Positions 28,316 to 37,996 of a stretch of 64,000 bases of DNA are shown piece after piece. The position numbers and the translations under genes were made by a program. Source of the stretch: DAOUEO01 sp963763495 (lineage in GTDB: Bacteria; Chloroflexota; Dehalococcoidia; DSTF01; JALHUB01); the NCBI GenBank assembly GCA_963763495.1, contig CAVXOY010000001.1, positions 1 to 64,000 on the forward strand, given 5' to 3'. Every line of letters starts with the position of its first letter. The stretch's first letter is position 1. The notes under the pieces were generated by a model that worked only from the letters and a program-made list of their open reading frames with translations, had not been told where the DNA came from and searched no databases.

Positions 28316-28978
28316 ATGAACCTCAGTCAGGAAGAACGACGAGCCAAGATAAAGCTCAACAAGCCCTTCGCCAAGCCCGTCGAGAAGCTGCGGAGCGACG
28401 CGCTCAGCCGCGACGACTACGACCCGGCACAGCTCTTCGCCTGGGGCCAGATGATGGCGGTCTCGGTCCTGGAGATGCTGAAGGCGGTGGAGGCCCGCTT
28501 CGGGCGCGAGGGCCAGGAGGTGTGCACGGAGGCGCTCGCCCGCGTGGGGGAGCGGCTGGCGCAGGAGGGACTGGCGGGGGTCGAGATGCCGGAGGGAATG
28601 TCCGATGTCGAGGCGATCTCGCTGTTCGCCACCTGGATCAACGAGCAGTTGTACGCCTCTGTCGAGAAGCCGAGCATCGACAGCGCGGATGCCGCTTCCT
28701 TCGACATCCTCTGGTGCCCGCATCAGGACGTGTACGGGCCCTTCGACTGCCGGGTGCAGCGCTATTTGGTCGAGGGGATGATGCGCGGCGCTTCCGAGAA
28801 GCTGACGGGCGGCGGGTTCGAGACGTTCAACGTCCGCTGCGACAGCACGATGCCGGCGGGGGCGCCGACCTGCCACTTCAGCATCTGGCGGACGCGAGAA
28901 GGCGAGGATAACGCCTGGACGGCCTACTCACGGCAGTTGGAGGATAAGGCGCTGGGCGGGCCGGCTACTGCTCCTTGA
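28316..28978 (+). CDS. Conserved hypothetical, possibly ATC-hydrolase-like fold
   Basis: A 220-residue soluble protein with a GGAGGTGA ribosome site. The helical first half (LFAWGQMMAVSVLEMLKAVEARFG) is followed by a C-terminal domain with DILWCPHQDVYGPFDCRVQRYLVEGMMRG, FNVRCDSTMPAGAPTCHFSIWR. The pattern of conserved Cys, Asp and CxF resembles the L-2-amino-thiazoline-4-carboxylic acid hydrolase family, but this is a loose resemblance and no substrate is implied. Its 3' end overlaps the convergent cyclophilin gene by 14 bases. Confidence 0.6.
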   Translation: MNLSQEERRAKIKLNKPFAKPVEKLRSDALSRDDYDPAQLFAWGQMMAVSVLEMLKAVEARFGREGQEVCTEALARVGERLAQEGLAGVEMPEGMSDVEAISLFATWINEQLYASVEKPSIDSADAASFDILWCPHQDVYGPFDCRVQRYLVEGMMRGASEKLTGGGFETFNVRCDSTMPAGAPTCHFSIWRTREGEDNAWTAYSRQLEDKALGGPATAP

Positions 28979-29719
28979 TGTCGATGCCGAGCATCTTGTC
29001 GCCCTTGACGAGCTGACGCACGACATCCATCCCCGCTGTCACCTTGCCGAAGGGCCAGAAGTCGCCGGTCTCGAACTGGTGAGACGGCTGGAGGACGATG
29101 AAGAACTGGCTGCCATTCGCCATTTCCTCCCCTGGGTTAGCAAGACCGCCCAGCGTTCCCTCTTCGAAGGGGTGCGAGTTCGGCTCTTTGGCGATCTCGT
29201 AGCCGGGGCCGCCGGTGCCCAGGTTCGTCGGATCACCGGTCTGGACGGAGAAGTCGGGCTGGACGTAGTGGAACGGCAGGTCGTCGTAGAAGCCGTCTTT
29301 GGCCAGGAAGACGAAGTTGTTGACGGTGTTGGGAGCGTCCTTGGCGAAGAGCTCGACCTGGATGTCGCCCTTGTCGGTCCGTATGGTCGCGGTGTAGGTC
29401 TTAGCAGTGTCGATGGTCATCGGCGGCGCGGCGGCGTACTGCTTGACCTGCGGGGCAGGCGTCTCGGTAACACTGGGGGTGGCAAGCTCCGTCGCAGGGG
29501 TGTCGGCGTCACACGCACGGTGTTGCCACGCGTCGCACAGACAGCCAGACCACCGGTGAGCACGCTGCCACACATAATCAAGGCGCCGACAATGTAGAAC
29601 AGCCTGACGTTGCTGAATATGCCGAAGGGGCCGTGCCTGGCCGCGGGCCCTGACCAGTCGGCTACACCGCGCGGGCTTTTCCTCCCCTTGGTCTTCCTGG
29701 GATGTTTGCTCTTGGGCAT
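28965..29719 (-). CDS. Membrane-anchored cyclophilin-type peptidyl-prolyl isomerase, one frame break
   Basis: A cytoplasmic basic N-terminus (KSKHPRKTKGRKSPRG), one transmembrane helix (LFYIVGALIMCGSVLTGGLAVC), a Thr/Pro linker, and a cyclophilin domain. The domain starts ATIRTDKGDIQVELFAKDAPNTVNNFVFLA (shown in two parts by family) with FHYVQPDFSVQTGDPT, GSQFFIVLQPSHQ and FGKVTAGMDVV. The active-site Arg of the FHR motif is replaced (FHYV), as in many bacterial cyclophilins. It should fold proteins outside the membrane. The halves join across a break near 29510, here equivalent to one missing base. Confidence 0.85.
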
Positions 29720-29873
29720 CGATTCTTCCTATCTGCGGAGAAGTCTATGTCTAATGCTCGTCACATGCTCGTCGAGAGCGCAGTCAGTATAGCAAAACGC
29801 TTCCCGGTTCGGCAAAAGCGCGCGGGCTATAGCAAGCCCCCGCTCATCGCGAGGGCCTGCCGATCCTTCTGAG

Positions 29874-29949
29874 TGGTACCCCCGGCGGGACTCGAACCCA
29901 CGCATCCGGCTCCGGAGGCCGGCGCTCTATCCGACTGAGCTACGGGGGC
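29874..29949 (-). tRNA. tRNA-Arg (anticodon CCG)
   Basis: Read on the minus strand: GCCCCCG acceptor pairing with CGGGGGT (one G-U pair), anticodon arm CCGGC-CTCCGGA-GCCGG with anticodon CCG, and T arm GTGGG-TTCGAGT-CCCGC. Discriminator A and an encoded CCA (29874-29876) complete it. It is isolated between the cyclophilin and SGNH genes. Confidence 0.95.
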
Positions 29950-30032
29950 CCGCTTGTCATCTTAACCGCTGCTCGGCGGCAGGGCAAGGGTTTGGGCGCA
30001 GGCGTAACTCTCCAGGAGAAGCACCCGGCGCA

Positions 30033-30743
30033 TCAGTGGCAGGTTCTCTGATACGATCTGTCGGGCGGGCTTGCCATCTCTTCAGCCAGCGCTTTCGCGT
30101 ACACACTCGCAATCACAGCATGGCCAGCGTCCCCCGGGTGAAAACCGTCACCATGATAAGGCTCGAGGAAGGCATAGTCCTGAGGGGTCGAAATAAGCTC
30201 CGTACGTAACTTTGTTGCGGACCATAGGTCAGCCACTGCTACGTCCCGCTTGGCTGCCTCTTGAGAAATGATCTGACTGAACTCCTCCGCCCGGGAGTAG
30301 ACGGGGTTATCAGGCGCCCAGCCGAGCCAGGGCACGGTTCCCGCCACAACGATGGTCCCGTCGCCAACAACGCAGTCGAGAATGTCTGCGTAGCCCTGCC
30401 GGAATACATCCGGCGTTATTCGCTCGTCTACTGCAGCGTGGACACCGAACTCTATGAAGACAAAGCTACGGTCTTTCTTCATAGCGCGGGCTGCTACCGC
30501 CAGGCTCCGTGCCGGATCAACAGAAATGAATTCCCCTGTCTTTTCATGCACTCCCCGCCTGTCAAGATCTTGTGTGAGCAGAGAAACGAAGGTATTGGAC
30601 CGGTTCGAAGCCGCCATCCCGAGGGTGATGCTATCGCCCAAGAAGACGGTGCCTGCGTCGTCATATAGTATCTCCTTCGCCATCAAGAAAAGTGCCAGGA
30701 GCACTAAGGTAACTAGGAGCAGCGAGGCGGTCCTTTTTTTCAA
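30033..30743 (-). CDS. Exported SGNH/GDSL hydrolase
   Basis: A 236-residue protein with an N-terminal signal anchor (LLLVTLVLLALFLMA), then the block I nucleophile motif VFLGDSITLGMA, an acidic/His middle (FIEFGVHAA in place of the usual GxND block), and block V DGFHPGDAGHAVIA with the catalytic Asp-x-x-His. It probably removes ester groups from polysaccharide or lipid outside the cell; the substrate is unknown. The weak block III may lower activity. Confidence 0.8.
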   Translation of the reverse strand: MKKRTASLLLVTLVLLALFLMAKEILYDDAGTVFLGDSITLGMAASNRSNTFVSLLTQDLDRRGVHEKTGEFISVDPARSLAVAARAMKKDRSFVFIEFGVHAAVDERITPDVFRQGYADILDCVVGDGTIVVAGTVPWLGWAPDNPVYSRAEEFSQIISQEAAKRDVAVADLWSATKLRTELISTPQDYAFLEPYHGDGFHPGDAGHAVIASVYAKALAEEMASPPDRSYQRTCH

Positions 30744-30837
30744 AGATTCCCCAATCCTTCAGGCGGCCTCGTAAGCAGACGCGCGCCTGGCTAGGAGAAT
30801 ACCACAAAGCAGAGCCGTACCGGTATATGACAAGCCG

Positions 30838-32124
30838 CTAGAGGAGGTAGCGCAGCCAGATGTAGAGGCTGCTCACCACCAGCGAGAGCAGGGTGACGAG
30901 GCTGCCGTAGCGGAAGAACTCCCAGAAGCGGATGCGCTGTCCGCTTCGCTCCGCCAGGTGGGCGACGAGGACGTTGGCGGAGGCGGCGACAATCGTCAGG
31001 TTCCCGCCGAGGCAGGCGCCGAGGGCGAGCGACCACCAGAGGACATCGCCCGGCCCGCCGTTGCCGCCCAGGCCGACGCCCATCTCCCGCACGACGGGTA
31101 TCATCGCCGTGGTGTAGGGGATGTTGTCGACGACGCCGGAGAGGATGCCGGAGACCCAGAGGACGGTCAGCGACGCCGCGGTCGTGTTGCCGCCGGTCAG
31201 ATCGCTCATCTTCTCGCCAGCGTCGCTGAGGAGGCCGACCCAATCGAGGCCGCCGACGACGACGAAGAGGCCGACGAAGAAGAACAGGGTCGACCACTCG
31301 ACCTCGCGCAGGATTTCGTGCGGGTCCTGACGGCTGAGGAGAAGAAGGACGGCAGCGCCAAGAAGGGCGACGGTCGCCGGCTCGTAGTGGAGCACGCCGT
31401 GGAGAAGGAAGCCGAGGAAGGTCAGCGCCAACACGGCCGTCGAGAGCCAGAGAAGGCGGTAGTCGCTGATGTGGCCGCGCCTATCCATCGCCATGATGCG
31501 GGCTCGAACGTCGGGGTGGACGGCGAGTTGCTTGGCGAAGAGGAGGGGCGCCAGGAGCAGGTAGAGGACGAGGATGAGGACAACCACGGGCGCCAGGTTG
31601 GTGACGAAGGAGCCGAAGTCGAGGCCGGCGGCGCTGCCGACGAGGATGTTGGGTGGATCGCCGATTAGGGTGGCGGTGCCGCCGACGTTGGAGGCAAGGG
31701 CCTCGGAGATGAGGAAGGGGACGGCGCTGATCTCGAGGGCGCCGGCGATGTAGATGGTGATGGGGGCCATAAGGACGACGACGGTCACGTTGTCGAGGAA
31801 GGCAGAGAGGACGGCGGTCACGAGGGAAAGCAGAATGAGTATCCGCAAGGGGCTGCCACCGGCGAGATGGGCGGAGTGGACGGCCAGCCAGGGGAAGACG
31901 CCGGTCTTGGCCACGATGTTGACGATGATCATCATGCCGGCGAGGAGGAAGATGACGTTGAGGTCGATGGCGGCGAAGGCCTGCCGCTGGTCGTAGCCCT
32001 CCAGCTTGACGGCGATCATCAGGGCAGCGCCGGCGAGGGCAGCGGCGGTCTTGGGGACGCGCTCGGAGATTATCGCCAGGTAGGTGAGGCCGAAGATAAG
32101 GACGGCCAGGACCTCGTCAGACAA
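30838..32124 (-). CDS. ArsB/NhaD-superfamily (IT) ion transporter
   Basis: A 428-residue transporter with about 11 membrane helices. Typical ion-transporter superfamily blocks are AFAAIDLNVIFLLAGMMIIVNIV, AFLDNVTVVVLMAPI, LASNVGGTATLIGDPPNILVGSAAGL (in two overlapping runs) and the second-half repeat SGVVDNIPYTTAMIPVV with ACLGGNLTIVAASANVLVA. The DNVT and DNIP repeats are the substrate and ion sites. It may export arsenite or exchange Na+/H+; no ars or nha genes flank it, so the substrate is open. Confidence 0.85.
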   Translation of the reverse strand: MSDEVLAVLIFGLTYLAIISERVPKTAAALAGAALMIAVKLEGYDQRQAFAAIDLNVIFLLAGMMIIVNIVAKTGVFPWLAVHSAHLAGGSPLRILILLSLVTAVLSAFLDNVTVVVLMAPITIYIAGALEISAVPFLISEALASNVGGTATLIGDPPNILVGSAAGLDFGSFVTNLAPVVVLILVLYLLLAPLLFAKQLAVHPDVRARIMAMDRRGHISDYRLLWLSTAVLALTFLGFLLHGVLHYEPATVALLGAAVLLLLSRQDPHEILREVEWSTLFFFVGLFVVVGGLDWVGLLSDAGEKMSDLTGGNTTAASLTVLWVSGILSGVVDNIPYTTAMIPVVREMGVGLGGNGGPGDVLWWSLALGACLGGNLTIVAASANVLVAHLAERSGQRIRFWEFFRYGSLVTLLSLVVSSLYIWLRYLL

Positions 32125-32333
32125 GGGGAGTCCTCCTCAGACCGGACAGCACGGGCGGGATGCCGACCGCCAGTTCACACGGCGGCAATTATAGCATGTC
32201 GCGCCGGTGGTAGCGGGACGGGCAACGCTTCTGTAGACTCGCGCTGGAGCGAGACGACGCCTATGGCAGCAGTTACGGAGATAACGCGCCGTCGCTGCGT
32301 CCCAGCCATAAACGTCGAGAGCTCGTGGGAGGC

Positions 32334-33863
32334 TCAGGCGCCGCGGTGGCGGTACTGGACGGCCTCCGCCACGTGCTGCGAGCCGATCTCCTCTGACCCC
32401 GCGAGGTCGGCGATGGTGCGGGCCAGCTTCAGAGTGCGGTGAAACGCCCGCGCCGATAGGCTGAGCTGGTTCATCGCCAGACGCAGCAGCGCCTTCGCCG
32501 GCTCGGCCAGGCAGTCCTGACAGTGCGCCCGCACCTCCGTCGGCGTCATCTCGGCGTTGCAGGCGATGCGCGAGCCATCGAAGCGGGCAGTCTGACAGCG
32601 GCGCGCGGTCTCCACGCGCTGCCGCACCTTCTCCGACGACTCACCGGCGCCGTCGCCCGCCAGCTTCTCGTACTCCACGTGGGGCACCTCGACGAAGATG
32701 TCGATGCGGTCGAGCAAGGGGCCCGATATCCGCTTCTGATAACGGCTCACGGTGAAGTTGGAGCAGCTACACTCTTTCGTCGGGTCGCCGTAGAAGCCGC
32801 AGGGACAGGGGTTCATGGCGGCGACGAGCATGAAGTTGGCGGGGAAGGTGACGCTGCCGTGGGCGCGGCTGATGGTGACGACGCGGTCTTCCATCGGCTG
32901 GCGCAGCACCTCGAGGCCCATCTGGCCGAACTCGGGCAGCTCGTCGAGGAAGAGGACGCCGCGATGGCTGAGGGTGATCTCGCCCGGCGCGAGGCCGGGG
33001 GCCGCCACCGACGAGGCCGGCGTGCGAGACGGTGTGATGGGGCGACGCGGAAGGGCCGCTGCGCGGATGAGGGGGGTGTCCGAGGGCAGGAGGCCGCTCA
33101 CGCTGTAGATGCGGGTGACCTCCAGGGCCTCGCTGGATGACATGGCGGGCAGGATCGAGGGCAGGGAACGGGCAAGAAGCGTCTTGCCGCTGCCGGGCGG
33201 GCCGGTCATGAGGACGTTGTGGCCGCCGGCCGCCGCGACTTCCAGGGCGCGCTTGACGTGCTCCTGGCCTTTGATGTCGGCGAAGTCGCTGCCCTCCCAG
33301 ATCGGACGGTCGGCGTCGGACTCCGCCGGGTCAGGGACGAAGGGCTCTATCGGCTCCATGCCGGAGAGATGGGCGGCAAGCTGGGCAAGGGCGGCGACGG
33401 GCATGACCGTCACGCCTTCGATAAGCGACGCCTCACGGGCATCGGCCTCGGGGACGTAGACGGTGTCGAGGCCGGCGTCTTTGGCGAGGGCGACCATCGC
33501 CAGGATGCCGCGGGAGTGGCGCACCTGGCCGTCGAGGGAGAGCTCGCCGAGGAGGAGGGCGCTGGAGAGATCGGCGACGACCTGGCCGGAGGCGATAAGG
33601 ATGCCGACGGCTATCGGCAGGTCGTAGGCGGGGCCTTCTTTGCGGATGTCGGCGGGCGCGAGGTTGACGGTGATGCGCTTCTGGGGGAACTGGAGGCCGG
33701 AGTTGCGGATGGCGGAGCGGACGCGCTCTTTCGCCTCCTGGACGGCGGTATCGGGCAGGCCGACGATGTAGAAGGCAGGGAGGCCGGAGGCGATGTCTAC
33801 CTCGACCTCGACGATGGCTCCGTCCAGGCCAATGACGGCGCAGGAAAGGACTTTAGCGAGCAT
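32334..33863 (-). CDS. comM: ComM/YifB-family Mg-chelatase-like AAA+ ATPase
   Basis: A 509-residue hexameric helicase-like ATPase linked to branch migration in natural transformation. The N-terminal S5-like domain (FYIVGLPDTAVQEAKERVRSA) is followed by AAA+ motifs: Walker A GPPGSGKTLLARSLP, Walker B VLFLDELPEF, and MNPCPCGFYGD with its zinc-type cysteines. The C-terminal Mg-chelatase domain carries NQLSLSARAFHRTLKLARTIADLAG (two parts). Between about 32990 and 33065 the conserved FRSPHHT...GG segment is not read: its pieces sit in the other two frames, so three compensating one-base insertions are likely. Confidence 0.88.
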   Translation of the reverse strand: MLAKVLSCAVIGLDGAIVEVEVDIASGLPAFYIVGLPDTAVQEAKERVRSAIRNSGLQFPQKRITVNLAPADIRKEGPAYDLPIAVGILIASGQVVADLSSALLLGELSLDGQVRHSRGILAMVALAKDAGLDTVYVPEADAREASLIEGVTVMPVAALAQLAAHLSGMEPIEPFVPDPAESDADRPIWEGSDFADIKGQEHVKRALEVAAAGGHNVLMTGPPGSGKTLLARSLPSILPAMSSSEALEVTRIYSVSGLLPSDTPLIRAAALPRRPITPSRTPASSVAAPGLAPGEITLSHRGVLFLDELPEFGQMGLEVLRQPMEDRVVTISRAHGSVTFPANFMLVAAMNPCPCGFYGDPTKECSCSNFTVSRYQKRISGPLLDRIDIFVEVPHVEYEKLAGDGAGESSEKVRQRVETARRCQTARFDGSRIACNAEMTPTEVRAHCQDCLAEPAKALLRLAMNQLSLSARAFHRTLKLARTIADLAGSEEIGSQHVAEAVQYRHRGA

Positions 33864-34074
33864 GTGCCCCTAGTTATCGCATATCGAACGGGGTTAGACA
33901 AGAGGGAGTGGCAGATCTCAGCGTGAAACCCCGCCTGTCGATGGGTGAGGTGCAGACCATCCCCAAGAACGCGAAGATGGCGATGTGGAAGGCTGAAGCC
34001 TTCCGCTACACTGAAAACCCAAGAATGACGATGGGGATCGTGCTCTAGTGAGCGCCTTCGGGGCGGGCGAACGG
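33864..34074. other. Intergenic region with hairpin
   Basis: GGAAGGCT (33987-33994) and AGCCTTCC (33997-34004) form a perfect inverted repeat with a tiny loop (effectively GGAAGGC-TGAA-GCCTTCC). There is no T run on either side, so it is not a standard terminator. Nothing else is visible. Confidence 0.4.
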
Positions 34075-34239
34075 CTAGTGCGGCTTACGACGGTGCGCGG
34101 CGACCAGCCCGCCTTCGGTGAGGATCGCCATCAGCGACAGACCGAACATCGTCGCCGTCCACTTCATCTCGGCGTCTATCGCGCCGCTCCAGAGAAGACC
34201 GACGAGTATGGTCAACGTAACCAGGAATATGTTCTGCAT
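34075..34239 (-). CDS. 54-residue two-helix membrane protein downstream of rel
   Basis: A short gene 27 bases after the rel stop on the same strand. The ATG at 34239 follows AAAGGAG at ideal spacing. The protein has two predicted membrane helices (FLVTLTILVGLLWSGAI and MFGLSLMAILTEGGLVAA) joined by a short polar turn with a Lys, and a basic tail HRRKPH. I know no family. The ribosome site, clean hairpin topology and position after rel support a real cotranscribed gene. Confidence 0.6.
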   Translation of the reverse strand: MQNIFLVTLTILVGLLWSGAIDAEMKWTATMFGLSLMAILTEGGLVAAHRRKPH

Positions 34240-34266
34240 GCCGTTCTCCTTTTCCGTCCCGCGTTT

Positions 34267-36457
34267 CTACGCCTTGGCCGGGCGATCGCTGCCCTGGACA
34301 TGGCGGTCGACGGAGAATACGCCGCGCACGCTCTCCAGCTTGCTGAAGAGGCGCGTGAGCTGGTCGACGCCGGTGGTCAGGAGGGTGATGTAGACGCTAA
34401 CAGTGCGGTCGCTGTGCTCCTGGGTGCCGCACGGCCTGCATGTTCACTTTCTCCTCGGCGACGATGTTGCCGATGTCCCGCAGAAGCCCGACGCGGTCCC
34501 ACGCCTCCATGCGAATGGCTACGGGATAGAGCTCGCCGCTGCGGCCCCACTCGACATCGACAAGGCGGTCTACTTCGTCCTCGTGGATGATGTTGGGGCA
34601 ATCGCGGCGGTGGACGGTGACGCCGCGGCTGCGGGTCACGTAGCCGATCACGGCGTCGCCGGGGACGGGATTGCAGCAGCGGGCGATCTGGGTCAGAAGG
34701 TCGCCGGTGCCCAAGACTTCGATGTTGGAGGTGTAGACAGGGGCCTGGGGCGCCTCGACGGCCGGCGGCGTGAGGTCTTGCTGTTCCTTGATGAGAGGCG
34801 CCAACCGGCTCGCTATCTGGTGGAGGCTAACACCGCCGTAACCGATCGCGGCGAGGAAGTCATCCAGATCCTCATACTTGAACGACTGGACGAGCTGGTC
34901 CTGAACGTCGGCCGGGCTGAGTCCCATCCGGCGCAGCTCCTTCTGGAGAATGTCGCGGCCACGCTCCACGTTCGTCGCCCGCTCCTGGAGCTTGAACCAG
35001 GCGCGGATCTTCTCCCGCGAGTGGTTGGTCATGACGTAGCCCAGGTTCGGGTTGAGCCAGTCGCGGGAAGGGCCACGAGGGGCCTTGCTGGTCATGATCT
35101 CGACGACGTCGCCGTTTTGGAGTTCGTAGTTGAGGGCGACGAGACGGCCGTTGACGCGGGCGCCGATGCAGCGGTGGCCGACGTCGGTGTGGATGCGGTA
35201 GGCGAAGTCGACGGGCGTGGCGCCGACGGGGAGGTCTTTCATCTCGCCCTTGGGGGTGTAGACGAAGACCTGGTCGTGGAAGATGTCGGTCTTAACGATC
35301 TCCACGAAGTCGTCGGCGGCAGCGAGGTCGCGCTGCCACTCCAGGAGCTGCCGGAGCCAGGAGACCTGCTCTTCGAAACGGAGGTCGCCCTTGCCGCCTT
35401 CTTTGTAGCGCCAGTGGGCGGCCACGCCGTACTCGGCCAGCCGGTGCATCTCCTGCGTGCGTATCTGCACCTCCAGCGCCTGCGCCCCCAGGCAGAGAAC
35501 GGTGGTATGGAGAGACCGGTAGACACCCTCGCGGGGAGTGGCGATGTAGTCGTCGAACTGGCCGGGGATAGGACGCCAGAGGTTGTGGACGACACCGAGC
35601 GCTCGATAGCAGTCGGCTTCCGTGTCGACGAGGACGCGCAGGGCCAGCAGGTCGTAGATCTCGTTGAAGGTCTTGCCCTGGGCAGAATACTTTTCCATCT
35701 TGCGGTAGATGCTGTAGAGGTGCTTGGCGCGGCCCTGAACCTCGGCCTTGATGCCGTTCTTCTCCAACTCCTTGCGGAGGATGCTTTCCACCTGAGCAAC
35801 GTACTTCTCGCGGGCCGCGCGGCTGGAGGCGAGCAGGCCGGCGACGACGCGGTAGCGCTCGGGGTCCAGATAGCGGAAGGCAAGGTCTTCAAGCTCTCTG
35901 CTTATCTGCCAGATGCCGAGACGGCTGGCCAGGGGGGCGTAGATCTCCATCGTCTCCTGGGCCACGCGCTGCTGCTTCTCCGGTGAGAGGGCGTCGAGGG
36001 TGCGCATGTTGTGCAGACGGTCGGCGAGCTTGATGATGACGACACGCACGTCCTTCGCCATGGCGAGGAACATCTTGCGCAGGTTCTCGGCCTGGGCGGC
36101 CTTGTCCCGCACGCGCTCATCGGGGGCCTTCCAGGCGATCTTCTCCAGCTTGGTGGCGCCGTCGACGAGGCGGGCGACATCCTTGCCGAAGCGCTTGACC
36201 AGCTCGGCGTTGGGGATACCGCAGTCCTCTTGCACGTCGTGCACGAGCGCGGCGGCGACGGCAGTGGCGTCGAGCTGGAGGTTGGCTACGGTCCAGGCGG
36301 CATCCAGGGGGTGGGTGATGAAGGGGTCGCCGGTCTTGCGAAGCTGGTCGTGGTGGCACTCCTCAGCGAAGCGATACGCCTCCTCGATGAGGGGTATCTT
36401 GTCGTCGGGGATATATTCCCGCGTCTTTTCGAGGAGTTCGTTGATATCAGCAACCAT
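34267..36457 (-). CDS. rel: Bifunctional (p)ppGpp synthetase/hydrolase, one frame break near the end
   Basis: Makes and degrades the stringent-response alarmone. The HD hydrolase domain has ITHPLDAAWTVANL, LVHDVQEDC and NMRTLDALSPEKQQR. The synthetase domain has DLLALRVLVDTEADCYRALG and YIATPREGVYRSLHTTV with EVQIRTQEMHRLAEYGVAAHWRYK (two adjoining runs). TGS (YTPKGEMKDLPVGATPVDFAYRIH) and zinc-finger-like CCNPVPGD regions follow. The C-terminal ACT domain breaks at the three-base run 34422-34424. Reading on in the correct frame gives HSDRTVSVYITLLTTGVDQL to a stop at 34267. Both activities look intact. Confidence 0.93.
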
Positions 36458-36550
36458 CAGATCAGCAGATTCAGCGCCAACTTGATACTAATTTAACACA
36501 TCGGGCAGCATTGGTGATCGATGGTCTGAGACTCAGCGGGATAGCAGCGC

Positions 36551-36580
36551 TTTACAAGTCCGGCATCGCTTCGGTATGCT
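36551..36580 (+). promoter_or_regulatory. hisS promoter
   Basis: TTTACA at 36551-36556 and TATGCT at 36575-36580 with an 18-base spacer. The -10 box is part of a 7-bp inverted repeat TATGCTG (36575-36581)/CAGCATA (36599-36605) that spans the expected transcription start, so a protein could bind there. No T-box elements are visible. Confidence 0.45.
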
Positions 36581-36627
36581 GAACCCGGTCTGGAAGCCCA
36601 GCATATCCCTAGAGATCGGAGTCAAGC

Positions 36628-37891
36628 TTGTTCACTGCCCCTCGCGGCACAGCCGACATCCTGCCCGCCGAACAGCCCTACTGGCAGCGCGTCTTCAAAG
36701 AGGCGGAGGAGCTGTGCCGGCTGTTCGGCTATGCGCGCATCGACACGCCCATCTTCGAGGAGGCGGCGCTGTTCGAGCGCGGCGTGGGGTCGGCGACGGA
36801 TATCATCCAGAAGGAGATGTACGTCTTCGAGGACCGCAGCGGCGAGAAGATGGCACTGCGACCGGAGGGGACGGCGAACGTCTGCCGCGCTTATCTCCAG
36901 CACGGGATGCAGAACCTGCCCCAGCCGGTGCGGCTGTACTACGTGTCCCCCACCTTTCGCTACGAGCGGCCGCAGGCAGGACGTCGCCGCCAGCACATGC
37001 AACTCGGCTGCGAGGCGATCGGTGAGAGTGACGCCGCCGTCGACGGGGAGCTGATCGAGCTGGTCTGGCGGCTCTACGAGAACCTGGGGCTGAAAGACCT
37101 CGTCCTCCTCCTCAACACCATCGGCGACCACAAGTGCCGTCCCGCCTATCTGAAAGCGCTGAAGGCGTACTACAAGGGGCACGTGGACGACCTCTGCCGG
37201 GACTGTCGCGACCGCTACGAACGCAACCCGCTCCGTCTCCTCGACTGCAAGCAGGAGAGCTGCCAGCCGGTGATCGCAGCGGCGCCGAAGATGAGCGATC
37301 ACCTGTGCGACGAGTGCCGCGACCACTTCGACGCGCTCTGCCGCTACCTGGATGCACTGTCCATCCCCTACAAGATCGACCCTCACCTGGTGCGGGGGCT
37401 CGACTACTACACGCGCACGGTGTTCGAGGTGCAGCCGCGGGGCGGCGGCCAGCAGAGCACGATCGGGGCCGGCGGCAGGTACGACGGGCTGATCGAGGAG
37501 CTGGGCGGCAAGCCGACGCCCGGCATCGGCTTCGCGACGGGCATCGAGCGGATAGTGCTGAACATGAAGAAGCACAAAGCCACCGTGCCGCCGCCAACGG
37601 CGCCGGCAGGTTTACGTGGCCTATCAGAACGCGAAGGCGCGGGCGGAGGCGGTGCGGCTGGCCAGCCGGCTGCGTCGAGAGGGGATAGCGGCGACGATGG
37701 CGATGGGAGACCGCAGTCTGAAGTCGCAGATGCGGCAGGCGAACGCAACCGGCGCGTCTTTCGTGCTCATACTGGGTGAAGAGGAGATGGCCGCCGGGAC
37801 GGTGCAGGTGCGGAAGATGGCGGACGGCAGCCAGCAGCAGATTGCGTCGGGAGTGATTGCGGGTTTCCTCCGCAGCGCTCTCAGCGGGTGA
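36628..37891 (+). CDS. hisS: Histidyl-tRNA synthetase, one frame break
   Basis: Class II synthetase charging tRNA-His. It starts at TTG 36628 (FTAPRGTADILPAEQPYWQ). Motif 2 is SPTFRYERPQAGRRRQHMQLG, and the histidine-specific motifs are GGRYDGLIEELG and LVRGLDYYTRTVFE. A break near 37605 separates the catalytic core from the anticodon-binding domain (VYVAYQNAKARAEAVRLASRLR, then DRSLKSQMRQANATGASFVLILGE in two runs). The total length of about 420 residues is normal. Confidence 0.94.
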
Positions 37892-37904
37892 TCGGCGCAG
37901 CGCC

Positions 37905-37972
37905 TTTAGAAGCGCCCTTGCCTGTGCTATAATCAACGCAGCTAAGAAGTCGGGACCCCGATGCGTCGGGGT
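37905..37972 (+). promoter_or_regulatory. prfA promoter and leader hairpin
   Basis: TTTAGA at 37905-37910, 17 bases, then TATAAT at 37928-37933. The leader then forms ACCCCGA (37955-37961)/TCGGGGT (37966-37972), a 7-bp hairpin with a four-base loop followed only by TTC. An ATG at 37961 lies inside this hairpin, which argues against it as the prfA start. Confidence 0.6.
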
Positions 37973-37996
37973 TTCAATCTGTGTGGACGGAATAGG

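Noticed and set aside
33987..34004. Terminator between the small membrane protein gene and comM
   Set aside because: The stem is perfect but no T run follows on either strand.
34403..35986. A 527-codon open frame on the plus strand
   Set aside because: It is exactly antisense to the well-supported rel gene; its product is Val/Leu/Asp-rich with no domain, an effect of high GC.
36458..36627. T-box riboswitch before hisS
   Set aside because: No T-box sequence, no terminator/antiterminator pair, and the inverted repeat overlaps the -10 box rather than the leader.
37955..37972. Hairpin as a rho-independent terminator after hisS
   Set aside because: The tail has only TTC, and the hairpin lies downstream of a good prfA promoter, so it is more likely leader structure.
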